From Phanerochaete sordida (Eukaryota > Basidiomycota > Agaricomycetes > Polyporales > Phanerochaetaceae): a DNA stretch of 64,000 bases. Position 1 is the stretch's first letter. Every line of letters begins with the position of its first letter. The translations under genes were made by a program, and so were the position numbers. Below the pieces are notes generated by a model. That model was not told where the DNA came from. It did no database searches and saw only the letters and a program-made list of their open reading frames with translations. The stretch covers positions 1 to 64,000 of the forward strand of contig BPQB01000054.1 in NCBI GenBank assembly GCA_019973155.2, given 5' to 3'. This document shows, piece after piece, positions 1 through 11,020 of this stretch.

Positions 1-200
1 TCTCGTTGCCGTCTTCGCACCCGGACCAAACCTATGCACACAGGACACTTTCAGCTTGTGCACACGATCTTCAGTCCAGAGAACGACTCCTGGCGGACGG
101 AGTCCTTGTATTAGTACAACTACAGTATGGTTACGCAAGCTCAATCCGCATAGAGTCAAATCGCTCGCTCACTATCGTGCCCGCGCCCGCCCCGATCCGT

Positions 201-2418
201 CTACAGTCGCATGCCATCGCTCCCGCGCTTCTCGTCGACGACGGCCTGCATCCAGCGGAGCACGAGCGGCTCGAGCATCTCGTCCCAGCCCGCCTCCTTG
301 CGCGCGATGAGCGGCGCGTCGAACGTCACGGGAGGCTCCGCGGTCGGGAAGCGGAACATCGACGACTGCGGTGACGGCGAGGACGACGGCGACGTGCCGC
401 CCGTGCCAGGCGCACCGCCGGGCGCGCCAGGCGCGAGTCTGTCGTGTGCGGAGGGGGGCGTCCAGACCGGGACGTTGTACCGGAGCTTGAGTGCCCTGTG
501 GGTTCCGTCAGTGCTGGCTGGGGTGACATAAGACGTAGAACATACGCTATCCAGAGACGCAGGTTGTCCGTACGTCGGAACGTCCAACCGCGTCGTGTCT
601 TCTCCTGGTCTTGCTCTGCCACAGACTGCGCCTCCAGCGCGGCGATATCGTGGATTGCGTCTTTGTTGACGTAGCCCCACGGCTTTCGCGATCGCCGCAC
701 ACCTGTGTTGTATGCGATGCAGAGTAGCTGGCCGGACGAGAGCGCAGTAAGCAGTGAGTCGCGATCTGGAGGCGGGGGTGGTAGTAGATGTTGCAGAGAC
801 GACGGCGTCAGAGCTTGGAGTAGCGCATATAGCCGACCTGTGGACCTTTGTTAGCAGGATTCTGCACGCATATATGCATTGTAACACACCAAAATCGTCT
901 TCCGCGAATGTGCTGCGCTTCGCCCAGTCCGGGAGTTCGTCGTCGTCAACGCTCTCGGTCTCAGATGCGTGTCCACTGTCTTCAGGCTCCTCCGTCAGGA
1001 CCATGCCCTTGAACGTGTCCAACATGACCGCCGAAACAACCCGCCGATTGTCGCGCTTCTTCCCTGCGAGCTTGACATCTCCTGCACTGACTCTCCTGTT
1101 TTTGATACGGTCCCTCTCCTTGCGTGCCTCCTTCTCCCGCTCGCGCTCCCAGCCACGCTGGCCGTCCTTGCGTCCGCCGAAGAGTACCTCGTCGACAGCG
1201 TCGAGGTAGCGCGCGACGACGTCGCGCTCACGCGCAAGCTCGGCGCGGTGCACGTCCTGGCGGTAGAGCCAGCCGCCGCCGAGGACGAGCCGCTCGTCCC
1301 AGTGGTCGCGCTTCTCCTTCTCCTCCTCGGACATGAGCGCGTTCAGGTCGATATCGTCCTCGTCCTCCCAGACGGGCACGGGCCCGGGGCGGTGCGGGAC
1401 GTGGAGGTACGAGATCGAGACGGGGGGCTCCGCGAAGTCGGGCGACGTCGCGCGCGACGCGCTCTCGCCGGAGCCGGAGCCCGAGGCGGACCCTGGGCCC
1501 GCGTGCGACCCGCCCGAGAGCACGGACCCGGCCTCGTCGTGCTCGCTCTGCGCGTCGTAGGCGTCGTCCGAGAGCGGCAGCCGCGACGCTTCTTCGACGC
1601 TGCGCAGCACCGTCAGCACCTCGAGTGCGCTCCGGCGGACGCGGCTGAGTGGGTCGGAGCCGGAGTCGGGCTGGGATACCAGTCGGCGGGGGAGCGGGGC
1701 GCCAGACATCGTCATGTTCGGTGGGCGGAAGGCAAAGTCGCGTTTGACAGGCGTGGGACCGTCGTCGGGGAGGGAGAGAAGATAGTTGCGAACAGAGCGT
1801 ACCGCGTGCGTCGTCGTCCGCAGAACATCCAGCACGTCCACCTGCTCGTCGCCGCCTCCCTCGTCCTTCCGTGCGTCTTGAACGCTGAGCATGTTCGACT
1901 GCTGCACGCCGTCGAGCCACCACGCGTGTTCGACCAGGGAAAGGTCTTCGATGACGGACGGGCGCAGGTTCTCGGGGTCGACGTCGTAGGTCTTCACGTA
2001 TGGGGAAGTAGCAGTCTGCATCATCTGCGGGACGACGGGAGACGGCGGCAGTTGGAACTCTGGGATGCCGTTTGGCCATATTCCGCTTGTCTTCGCGTGC
2101 AGACCGCCGATGGCTGGAACCATGCCATTGTTGGGCTTGTTGACAGGACTGGGACTTCAATTGGGTATCGCAGCGGCGAAACAGCTAAGACGCGACGTAC
2201 TTCTTTTCCGCTGCCAGCCCCGTCTTCGTGAAGTAGTGCTGCAGATGCTCGATGCTTCCGAGGGCCATGACACTCTCCCGCTTCGCGGCACTGCGGCTGA
2301 ACGGTTTCAACGGCTTGTTCGAGGAGTTCATGTTAGGGTAGAAGGCAAACTGGCGGCGAGAGCTTGTGCGCCTGCTGGGTGACGCCTCGTCGACATCGTC
2401 CGCAGTGGGGCTGTCCAT
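201..2418 (-). CDS. Uncharacterised protein with C-terminal calponin-homology-like region
   Basis: Four exons (2418-2201, 2148-890, 837-546, 495-201; introns of 50-52 nt, all GT-AG) give 687 aa. The first 370 residues are mostly charged and Ser/Pro rich, with an acidic stretch (EDEDDIDLNALMSEEEKEKR) followed by a basic helix rich in Glu/Lys/Arg, probably a coiled coil. The part after residue about 490 is the most ordered: LLTALSSGQLLCIAYNTG, then WGYVNKDAIHDIAALEAQ, then RRTDNLRLWIAALKLRY. This order looks like a calponin homology fold (buried Leu-Cys pair early, NxxxFLxAL-type helix late), so a cytoskeletal or GTPase-signalling role is possible; that is inference. The start is the first ATG, and exon 1 joins in frame. 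I do not recognise a named orthologue. Confidence 0.8.
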
Positions 2419-3160
2419 TGCTTCTCACGGCGCGGGAGTGGGAAAGAGAGCACAAGGACTGCCAGGTCGAGGTCAAGTGTCGAGCACGGCTGGCTTGTGC
2501 TGCAAGAATTCTGCCGTGTCCGCTCGTTGCTACTGATGTAATCACTGATGCCGTGCGAGACATCCGATTGGACGGGCTGGCGATGTGCCCCTGGTTGCCA
2601 GCAACGTCGAGGACGACACTTCATTTTGCTGGTGCCTGTTCGGAGACGGGGAGGTGCGCGGAGGACGGAGGATGCTGGGACGCGTCGAAGGGCCGCGAAG
2701 GCGCTTTGGGTTTGCTTCCGCTGATTGCGCGCTCCTCGTATCGCGGTGTCTGGACGTGCAGCTCATCGCCATCCGATGTATCAAGGGCAAAAACAGCGTC
2801 AGCCGATGCCTGGTTGGAGGAGAGGTGAAGAGTGTGGCGGAGAGTGGTGAAAAGATGTAATATTCGCCCGCTTCAGGGCACAGCCTCTCCTCTACTGGAT
2901 AGTGGTGTTTCCCGGCGAATGTGCCACACATGCTGCATTTATCTCCGGAAAATGTCAAAGAGCGACCTATTGGCTAACGCGGTCTACCAAACTTATCATC
3001 GAAAGGCGTGGACTACCTCTAACACGCAAGATCTGCAGCGACTCGGGCACGACCACGTGGTCTACGCGTCCTAATTACAGACGCGTCTAGGAGCGCCGGT
3101 GAGGCATAGCGGGATAAGGAACTGGTGCTGCTTGACGCGGAATCTTGGAGCTCGCCACAC
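2419..3160. other. Intergenic region, upstream of the CH-like gene and downstream of BTB-1
   Basis: About 740 bases without a supportable gene. A 138-codon minus-strand frame (2542-2958) sits here, but its translation is low in structure and has no splice partner, so I treat the stretch as 5' flank of the CH-like gene. The right end holds the first copy of a duplicated block with a 12-bp palindrome (separate entry). Confidence 0.6.
3049..3107. repeat. Duplicated 3'-flank block, copy 1, with 12-bp palindrome GACCACGTGGTC
   Basis: This block is nearly identical to the one at 4710-4768. Both begin with the perfect palindrome (3051-3062 here), followed by TCTACGCGTCCT and a shared AGCGCCGG. Each copy lies just downstream of a BTB gene, so the pair marks the edges of a tandem duplication unit of about 1.66 kb. 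Confidence 0.8.
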
Positions 3161-4349
3161 TCAGTGTTGACCACGCGGGGTAAGAGCGTAAAAGGGAAGC
3201 CCCTACGAAAGCTGTAAATCGCAATTCAGGTGCAGTGGTCTCTCGAGAGACATACCTTGAGTGAGAATATGGCCGGAAGGTCATTCCATAACGCCTCGAT
3301 TGCACTCTTGCAACGCGCTCCAAGATCCACCTCGCACGGTCTGCAGAGCTTGTGCTTGCGTCGGTCGTCGTATACCCCAACTAAGGCATGCATCACATCC
3401 GCCCTCATGAGACTAATGTAGCCAGTCTCGATGGGGTGTAGCTGGTCGTTCCAGCTCGTGCGGGCTTTCTCTAGGGCCTGGCGACATGCGGAGCTGTCGG
3501 AATATTCCCCGGCATCGTAGTCGAAATCGTCGAAGACGGTCTCGCACTCGTCGTCGTGGTAGCTGCTGAACATATTGACGCAGCGGACGAACTGTCGGGT
3601 GAGCTGGTGCTTCCCCTGATAATAACGCAACAGTTCTTCGGGAAGGAGCAAATCCCACTGCGGCGCCATTGATTTTACTTGAGAAGAGTATAACGAGATG
3701 ATCTCGTGCGTCGCCAAGTCGTAATATGCGGCGGGAAGCACTTCCGGAATGTTGAAGTCTGTTGCGAGGCGTATGGCAGAGGCTGGCTCTGGAATGCGCC
3801 GTCCGACGCCATGGATGGGTCCCACCCAGGAACGATGGCTATCTTCCCTTGTTCGTATAAATTCTACTTTAGTGAAGGGCCACTGTTCTTTGAGGCGTGT
3901 GGAGACGGCTGCGCAGATCGAGTCGATTTGGTACTTCGTGGCGATGGACATGAGTCCATATACATCGCGAGCAAAGGTTCTCTCTTTCTTAAAAATCGGG
4001 TGTCTGTCCTGGCCTGTTAGTACTGGCACTGAGAGAGCATCCTAAAGACAGCGGGAATGGGATCACGGACGTACACTGGCGTGTAGAGCACCTCGAGCAA
4101 GGTCTTGACTTCCTTGGCGTTATCTGGGAGATGTACGACGGGAGCACCGTCGTACGTTTGCACGCTGGCATCCGCCGCGGCGGGCAGAGTCAGCATCCCA
4201 GCGAACACCGGGGAGTGTTCCGCGAGAATGAGCGCGTGCACGCGGTACAGGTGCGTCACATCTCCGTCTACGGCAGAGATGGCGAGATCGCCGCTGGCTT
4301 TGTATAGCGTCGGATGCCGAAGGGCATCGTTGGTCGTGTCCACTTGCAT
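3161..4349 (-). CDS. BTB/POZ domain protein (BTB-1)
   Basis: Three exons (4349-4075, 4003-3256, 3202-3161) give 354 aa. The BTB/POZ fold is at the N terminus: HPTLYKASGDLAISA, then LILAEHSPVFAGMLTLP, then VVHLPDNAKEVKTLLEVLY. A helical C-terminal region follows, with PEELLRYYQGK and a Cys-containing tail (LCRPCEVDLGARC) ending in LWNDLPAIFSL. The last exon is only 42 nt and encodes a PFYALTPRG-type tail. BTB domains dimerise and often recruit Cullin-3; a substrate-adaptor or regulatory role is inferred from the family only. The intron after the BTB fold is in phase 2, at the same place as in all four paralogues. The gene is a tandem copy of BTB-2 just upstream; a CACGTG element lies about 235 bp before the start. 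Confidence 0.87.
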
Positions 4350-4583
4350 GGCTCAAGTCGCGGTATAGCTCGTGAGCGTGAGCGTTGGCGGCCCAGAATA
4401 CGAGTCTACGGCCAGATGGCGAGGTTCTGGCGCTACGGCTGCGCAAAGGAGCAATAATCCGTCAGTATATAACCTCAAAATCAGGCAGTCTCGCGCACCA
4501 GATAGCTCACCCTTGGATCAGCTGTGTGCGCTGGTCCTTAGTTCGATTCAAGATGACCGCCACGAGGCTTGTAGCGCTTACAA

Positions 4584-4592
4584 GGTCACGTG
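4584..4592 (-). promoter_or_regulatory. GGTCACGTG element upstream of BTB-1
   Basis: The CACGTG E-box core (4587-4592) sits about 235 bp before the BTB-1 ATG. The same GGTCACGTG 9-mer is found 203-246 bp before BTB-2, BTB-3 and BTB-4. CACGTG is the classical site of bHLH factors (Cbf1/Pho4/USF type); use by such a factor here is inferred. Confidence 0.5.
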
Positions 4593-4709
4593 GATCATTC
4601 CACCGCCGCGGGGAATTGCTGCTCATGCGGTCTTCGCTGCGACGTCAGTCCGTGAGCTCCCCCAACACGGACTTCCTCAGTTTGGAGCAGTTCTGAATAC
4701 CATTCGGAC

Positions 4710-4768
4710 ACGACCACGTGGTCTACGCGTCCTGATTACAGGCGCGCCCCGCAGCGCCGGCGAGGTAC
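4710..4768. repeat. Duplicated 3'-flank block, copy 2, with 12-bp palindrome
   Basis: Second copy of the block described at 3049-3107; the palindrome is at 4712-4723. It lies downstream of BTB-2 at nearly the same distance as copy 1 lies downstream of BTB-1, as expected if gene and 3' flank were duplicated together. Confidence 0.8.
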
Positions 4769-4840
4769 ATAAGAAAGTGTTACTATCTGACGCGAGTCGG
4801 CACTCTGGAGATGACCTCGCTCAATATGAATCTTGAACAC

Positions 4841-6037
4841 TCAATGCTGCCCACGTCGCGCACGCGGGACCGGGGTATAGAACGGATGGTCCTACAAGAG
4901 CCATCAGCCACAAGTCGGACGCAGTGGAGTCTCAAGAAACGCACCTTGAGCGAGAATATGGCCGGAAGAGCGTCCCATAGCGCCTCCATCGTCTTCACGC
5001 AATGCGATTGGAACGCACCAGCGCAGGGCGTGCAGAGCTTGCCCGGTTTACTCTCGCCTTCATATATCTTCAATAGGGTGTGCATCGGATCCGCGTCCGT
5101 GAGCCTAAAGCGAACGACGCTGAGGGATGGCGGCGCGCGGTCCCACTCGTAGCGTGCTTTAGCTAGGGCCTTGCGACACGCGGAGCTGTCGGTGAATTCC
5201 CCGTCATCCTCGAAGTCGTCGAATACAGTCTCGCATTCGACGTCAGAGTCATAGACGCTGTCGAACACATCAACGGCTTCGAAGAACTCCTTCGCAAGCC
5301 GGTGCTTTCCTTGGTAGTAGCGCAGCAGTTCCTCGGGACGAAGAAGATCCCACCGTGGCGACGACGAGTCTCGGGCCCAAAGGTCTCCCTCGATGATGTC
5401 GTGGGTCGCCAGCTCGTAATATGCGGCAGCGAGCACTTCCGGGATATTGAAGTCTGTCGCCAGTCGTATTGCAGAAGCTGGTTCTGGAGAGCGCGGGCCA
5501 CCGCAGAAGAATGGACCCACGGCGTAGCGATGTCTATCTTCCCTCGCTAGCATGAAGTCCGTGCGCGTGGCGGGCCACTGCTCCTTGAGGCGTGCCGAGA
5601 TAGCGACACAAATTGAGTCAACTTCGTACTTCGTGGCGATAGACATGAGTCCATACACGTCTGAAGCAAAGGTTCTCGCATTCTTCAGGATTGGGTATCT
5701 AGTCCAGTCTGTCAGTGGCGCTGTAAGGGAGTCAACAACGGAGAATGTGATTCGGGACGTACCCTGGCGTGTATATGGCCTCAAGCAGGGCAGTGACGTC
5801 TTTTGCATTGTCCGGGAGGTGTACTATGGGAGCGCCATCGTACGTCTGCATATCTGCGCCCCCGGTAGTGGGCAGACTCAGCATCCCAGCGAACACCGGG
5901 GACTGCTCCGCAAGAATGAGCGCGTGCACGCGGAACAGGTGCGTCGCGCTTCCATCTGCAGCAGAGACAACGAGATCTCCGCTGGCTTTGTACAGTGTTG
6001 GATGTCTCACGGCGTCATTGGTTGTGTCCACCTGCAT
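4841..6037 (-). CDS. BTB/POZ domain protein (BTB-2)
   Basis: Three exons (6037-5763, 5698-4945, 4891-4841) give 359 aa. Exon 1 has exactly the length of BTB-1 exon 1 (275 nt) and encodes the BTB fold (RHPTLYKASGDLVVSA, LILAEQSPVFAGMLSLP, IVHLPDNAKDVTALLEAIY). The C-terminal region has DLLRPEELLRYYQGKH, an acidic loop (VECETVFDDFEDDGEF), a SSACRKAL motif and LCTPCAGAFQSHC before LWDALPAIFSL. The terminal 51-nt exon encodes DHPFYTPVPRA and then a short basic end, matching BTB-1. It is divergent from DUF6533-1, with a shared upstream region of about 1 kb that holds a GGTCACGTG element. The function beyond a BTB adaptor is unknown. Confidence 0.87.
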
Positions 6038-7057
6038 GGCTTAGGTCGCAGTGTAGCTCGCGAGTCGCTCGTGTCCAGGAGAATGGACGCGGTACTAGGT
6101 CGGGGCAGTCTGGACAGCGCTAAGGGTGCGCCATGCGCATAGACGCAAACATTAGTCAGTAATCCACTTCGAGGCTAGGTCGCATCCGCACCAGACAGCT
6201 TACCTTCGGTTCAGTTGCGTGCGCTGGTCGTGGTCGACGTTATTTGCTGCCCGTAGCGCTTACTACCCGCGAGCACAGGTCAGGTCACGTGATTGTTTCA
6301 ACACCGCGGCGATTCGCTGTCTATGTACACTCACCTCCTTCGCTAATTGCTTCACCTCGATGTTAATCCGTACATCAGATACAACTCCGATATGGCGCAC
6401 TGGCAGGAAACCTTCCGTCGCTAACTCCCATGATCGTCCTCCGGCCACTATTTCGTCTTGGTACAGGCCCGCTTGCAAAGTATCGGCGCCGGGGGCGCCG
6501 GCGCGCCCGCGTACGATGCCTACTGAAGTCCGCTGACTATCCGATGAGTGTTGGGCAGAATGACACGAAGGCGAGTACTTACGCCGAGATTAATTAATCA
6601 CTTGCTCCACATATCGGGAGGATGCCAGTTCCTCATGTAAAGTTTTCGGCACCTTCAAAGTGTAGCGACCGTTTGACGTTGCAGATAAAGAGGATCGTCT
6701 CTTCCGCCGGTTAAAACCTCAAGAACGCGAGTGTATCGCATGCTCAATGGCCGTTTCCCAGGGTCCCTGCGTACGAGATCACAGATGACAGGTAAGTCCG
6801 CGATCGGAATGTAAATCTTTTCTCAAGACCGCTCCCGTTTAACAGAGAAGTCCGGCGAGCTGTCGTTGAAGGCAGAACCACGCTGTCATGTGCGGATGGC
6901 TGCGGGAAGTCGGCAGCGCGGCATGTCTGACCGCGCGAGTCAGTATAGCGGCCATCCGACTACGAGCGGCGGCATATCTACCTGCTGCCACATGTCGGCG
7001 ACATACGTCCGCCCTTCTCTCCGTACCCTGCCTCGCAGCGCTGGGCTGACTTGCACG
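6038..7057. other. Shared divergent promoter region of BTB-2 and DUF6533-1
   Basis: About 1 kb between two divergent starts. It holds the GGTCACGTG element near the BTB-2 side. The short frames inside show no recognisable domain, and I see no gene. Confidence 0.65.
6283..6291 (-). promoter_or_regulatory. GGTCACGTG element upstream of BTB-2
   Basis: Core CACGTG at 6286-6291, about 246 bp before the BTB-2 ATG. The context CAGGTCACGTGAT is shared with the BTB-4 copy. Confidence 0.5.
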
Positions 7058-8656
7058 ATGTCCTCTCTGTCAGAGTCGCTTCTGGCCAGCGTAGTGGGGG
7101 ACGACCGTTTCTCTAATGCTCGTCTCTATCTTAGCTGGTGTGAAGCCGACCGTACTTTTGGGTGCAGTACTTTGCCGGTATGCACGTCAGCATATAATTT
7201 ATAGCGCCCTCTAATCGTCGCTCTTGACGAGAAAAGTCATGGGTTGCACGATTGCGGTACGCTCCTCAATGCTGCGATCAATGCGCCGAGCTTGAGACTC
7301 AGAGATCACTCACCGTCGTTCACAATCTAGGTGTACGACTTCCTCCTCACGTTAGATGCCGAAATTCAATATGTCTGGAAGTCACCCTTCTCCGCCATGA
7401 AGATCCTGTTCATCCTAGTTCGATGTATACCATTCGCCGACGTGGTCATCACTATCTGGCGTAAGCAGTCCGGTGTATATGCCTATATGACGATCTCTGA
7501 CCGCTCCCGCTACAGACTATATCAAATCGAACATCAGCGAACAGGAATGCATATTCTTTGGGCAGAGTGTGGGCTGTATGTACTCGGCTTGATACGCATG
7601 GGTCACTGACGACTAAACAAGGATTTCAGGGCTGACGCTCTTCGGAATCCTCCTGGCGGAAGGTATGAGCATTATTTTTTTTGGCGAAGGACACTGACAG
7701 ATATTGCAACTCCACAGTCATATTGATGCTGCGCACATGGGCAGTATACGAGCGGGCGCGCGCCGTTGCTATCGGCCTCATCGTGTGGACAGCTGTGACT
7801 TGGGTTCCGAGCATGGCGAGCCTGGGTATTTTCCTAAACTCGCTACGTTGTGAGTGCTTCTCAAGCGAGGCATCTTCCCTGCTGACCTCAGCCGTGGTAG
7901 ACGGCCCAAGGCCTCCAGGCGTGCCCAGCTTCGGATGCTTCGTCATCTCTGGACGCCCTATCAGCTTCGTGTGCTGGGTTTTATTAATGATATTTGAGGC
8001 CGGTGAGTTCGTCGTTCACGAGGCGTTCCCTCTCGCTCACCTCATATATATATCTGAAGCGATCCTTGCTTTAATGGTGTATAAGGCTGTGAAGGACTGT
8101 ACGGCCACTCAGAACTATCATTGCAGACGTGGGTAGCTGATAAAGATGCTACAGATCGACTGGCCACGGACTCTGCGATGTTCAAGACCATCTTTAGAGA
8201 CGGTACGCTTATTAGCTAAGTTCTTGACATGTCCCAGACCAGTACTAATCGAGATCATAGGCACTGTATTTTACTTCTATCTATTCGTTCTCTCGACAGC
8301 GAACGTGATTGTCATCCTAACTACGGCCGTACGTCTACGACTTCTGGCCGGTGCGCAACGCGCTCATACAGATAACACGCATCTTCTGCAGGCTGGTCTC
8401 GGGAGCACGCTCCTCGTGCTGTACGTCTTGCATCTGCGTTCTCCGTAACAGCCGCTGGTCACTAAATACACGCACTAGAGCCGAGGGCATCGTTCACTCT
8501 ACGCTTACAGTGCGGGTGATTTTAAACCTTCGCGCGCTTGCTTGCAACGAAAATCAGTTCAGCCTCAGTACCTTTTCGGCGCGGGTTGGGGGCGCCGTCC
8601 CCAGTGCAGAGTTCGCGACCGACTCTTCGAACTGGAGCGCCGATTCTGGAGAGTAG
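7058..8656 (+). CDS. DUF6533 domain membrane protein (DUF6533-1)
   Basis: Thirteen exons (7058-7117, 7168-7177, 7237-7256, 7331-7460, 7516-7575, 7630-7662, 7718-7849, 7901-8002, 8060-8098, 8146-8202, 8261-8328, 8392-8420, 8479-8656) give 305 aa. The DUF6533 hallmark is VYDFLLTLDAEIQYVWKS just after the N terminus, followed by the helices ILMLRTWAVYERARAVAIGL, SFVCWVLLMIFEA and TVFYFYLFVLSTANVIVIL: a polytopic, probably seven-helix membrane protein of unknown function. Exon 2 is a 10-nt microexon (Y-F-A plus one base). The first intron appears to start with GC (GCTCGT) instead of GT; exon 1 length (60 nt) and the paralogues support that boundary. The 3' end converges on BTB-3 with a gap of about 90 bp. 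Confidence 0.82.
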
Positions 8657-8746
8657 TACGCCCTGAGAATATTTGTATTAGATTTTTCAACCAATTGTTT
8701 TGCTCATGATCGTAGGTGCTGAGGGTACAGAGTTTGTGTCACGATA

Positions 8747-9921
8747 TTACTTGTGAGCTCGCCTGTTCGGCGGTGCAGGAGCGAAGAACGGATTTCCCTG
8801 CAGGGTTTCATATTGAGCACACAATCTCGGGGCGGAGCAGCTCAGGAAACAAACCTCCAATGAGAATATCTTTGGCAGACTCTTCCAGAGGTTCTCAACC
8901 CTTCCTTTACATTCCGTACGAAATTCCGCCGCGCACGGCTCGCACAGCTCAGAGCCCCGTAGCTGGTCGTACATCTTGAGCAGCCTATGGATGGGATCTC
9001 CACGAGCTGACTGAAAAAAGCTCCCCTTTTCGCCCCAGCAGTCGCGGGCGCGAGCGAGGGCCTGGCGGCACTCAGAGCAGTTATCGATGTCGCAGGACTC
9101 CCATTCGTAGTCGTCGAATATGGTTTCGCACCTGTCCTCGTTGTCGAGTGCAAACACTTGGGAAGCTTGTTCGGACCGTTTGGCCAGTAGGAATTTGCCC
9201 TGGTAGTAACGGAGCAGCTCTTCTGGGCGTAGGAGGTCCCACCGCGGCAGCCGTCTCTCCTGCATGGTCAGGAACGCCGTTGTCCGAGAGATGTCGAGCA
9301 AGGACAGCTCGTAGTATACCGCAGGGAGAATTTCGGGTATGTTGAAGTCTGTTGCGAGGCGGATGGCAGACGCAGGGTCTGGAGTCTGCTGAGGTATTCC
9401 GTGGTAGAAGGGACCCGAAGACAGACTCTGTCGCGTGGTTCCTCGTTTTTGAAGAAAGGCGTCAAGCGTGCTGGGCCATTGTCCTCTGAGATGCTTTGTC
9501 ACGGCAGCGCAGATGGAATCGACCTGGTACTTCGTGGCGATGGACATCAGTCCGTACGCGTCGGCGGCGAAGCTCCACTCGTCCTTGAAGACCGGCGTTC
9601 TGTCTCCAAAATCAGCGTTCGAGAGACGTTGAACTCGAGACAAACATACCCAGGAGAGTACAGAAGGACGAGTAGCGACTCCACGTCCTTTGCATCATCT
9701 GGGAGGTGGACAACGGGGACACCGTCGTACGTCTGCATGTCGACGTCAGGGCCTTTGGGTAAAGTGAGCATTCCAGCAAAGACCGGCGAGTGTTCGGCGA
9801 GGATGACGGTATGCACCCGAAAGAGGTGCGTCAAGTCTTCGCTGGTGGCAGATACGACGATATCTCCGGTAGCTTTGTAGAGCGTTGGGTGACGCTGCAT
9901 TTCCTGCGCGGCTTCGGACAT
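8747..9921 (-). CDS. BTB/POZ domain protein (BTB-3)
   Basis: Three exons (9921-9650, 9599-8855, 8797-8747) give 355 aa. The BTB fold comes first (RHPTLYKATGDIVVSA, VILAEHSPVFAGMLTLP, VVHLPDDAKDVESLLVLLY); then TPVFKDEWSFAADAYGLMS, PRWDLLRPEELLRYYQGK, ECRQALARARDCW and LCEPCAAEFRTEC before LWKSLPKIFSL. The last intron (57 nt) is a multiple of three without a stop, so the unspliced frame also stays open; the short NPFFAPAPP terminal exon matches the paralogues. The start chosen is the ATG giving MSEAAQEMQRHP; a longer frame upstream has no paralogue support. It is divergent from DUF6533-2, with GGTCACGTG about 203 bp upstream. Confidence 0.87.
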
Positions 9922-11017
9922 TTTCAGAAGATACAGCTTCCTGCTCAGAACATAAATATGCGATACATGCAACCTTCAAAAGCCTTACCGTGTAGCCTCT
10001 TGGTGGCCTCTATCGTATGGTCTTCTAGAATAGAGCTGCGTACTGAATACTCGAGTGGGCTTGAAAGTGCTTTGACGACGGCCTCTGGAAAGCGGAAACA
10101 TGGATATCTGACGTAACCGTTCAGGTCACGTGCGCCGAATTTCGTGGCACTCGCCGCCGAGCCCCGTTCACAGCACTTCGCCACCATGCACAGAATGGCC
10201 ACTCCTTCACAGATCTAGCGTGGGGACTGCCCACTCGCGGCGAATTTATCTTACGAACTCAGACATGACCCTTTTGCATTCTCCTGTCTTTGTAGAGGTT
10301 CGCTCGCACTCCGTGGCCCGCGTACGCCTATTACTCGTCAGTTTTGGCTTAAATCTCCGGAAGGGGCGCAGTAGGATAGTACACGCCACCGTTGCCCTCT
10401 GTTTACGCTTTGCCTTCACCGCTTTTCCTCTCAGCTTTCGCTTTAGCAGTAAACGTTCCGGGGTTCGGCAAGGTACGTCGCAGACTCCGCAAGTGCTCTT
10501 TTTGCTCGACTGACATCTTGGCATAAAGGCCAGCAAGGATCATTCGTTCTAGTGAGCTGCACACGAGGTACGCACTGCCTTATTTGAGTGAGGGGGGAGG
10601 GTTTGAACATATACATCGGGCGCATCTCCCATGACGTACATGGGCCTTCTACGGACGGAGACTTGACGAGAACGCGCCGACTTGATATAGACTCCCTCCA
10701 TCTCACTCTACACTTGTTCGAGCCACGACTCACAACATGAAACGCACTACGCACTTAGGAGACCACGTCTCACCCAGGTACGTCGAGCACGAACGGCTGT
10801 CCGAGTCTATTAACCTCCGAAGATCGAATCAAGCTGACATGCGTACATGATCGTGGAACTAAGCCCGTGTAATGTGGCTGCCAATGTATCACTACATCAG
10901 CCTTCGGACCGCAGATTGCCACAAGAGAGCCATATATGACGACTGCTGCGCGGGGACAGCCCCGCTGGCTGCCTTCGCCCTCTGTGCTCACCGTCTCGCT
11001 GCCTGTAGTCGGAGGAC
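9922..11017. other. Shared divergent promoter region of BTB-3 and DUF6533-2
   Basis: About 1.1 kb, the same layout as the BTB-2/DUF6533-1 spacer. It holds the GGTCACGTG element near BTB-3. Overlapping short frames at 10.13-10.54 kb on both strands have no domain or splice partner. I see no gene. Confidence 0.6.
10124..10132 (-). promoter_or_regulatory. GGTCACGTG element upstream of BTB-3
   Basis: Core CACGTG at 10127-10132, about 203 bp before the BTB-3 ATG; the flank CAGGTCACGTG is shared with the other copies. Confidence 0.5.
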
Positions 11018-11020
11018 ATG

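Larger units (their letters stand above)
4350..4840. other. Intergenic region between BTB-1 and BTB-2
   Basis: This is the promoter side of BTB-1 and the 3' flank of BTB-2. It holds the GGTCACGTG element (4584-4592) and the second copy of the palindrome block (4710-4768). I see no gene in it. Confidence 0.7.

Noticed and set aside
969..2231. 420-codon plus-strand open frame opposite the CH-like gene
   Set aside because: It is the shadow of a GC-rich gene. The minus strand has consistent introns and motifs; this frame has none.
2542..2958. 138-codon minus-strand frame upstream of the CH-like gene
   Set aside because: No domain, Arg/Ser/Pro-rich composition and no useful splice to the gene, which has its own good ATG downstream.
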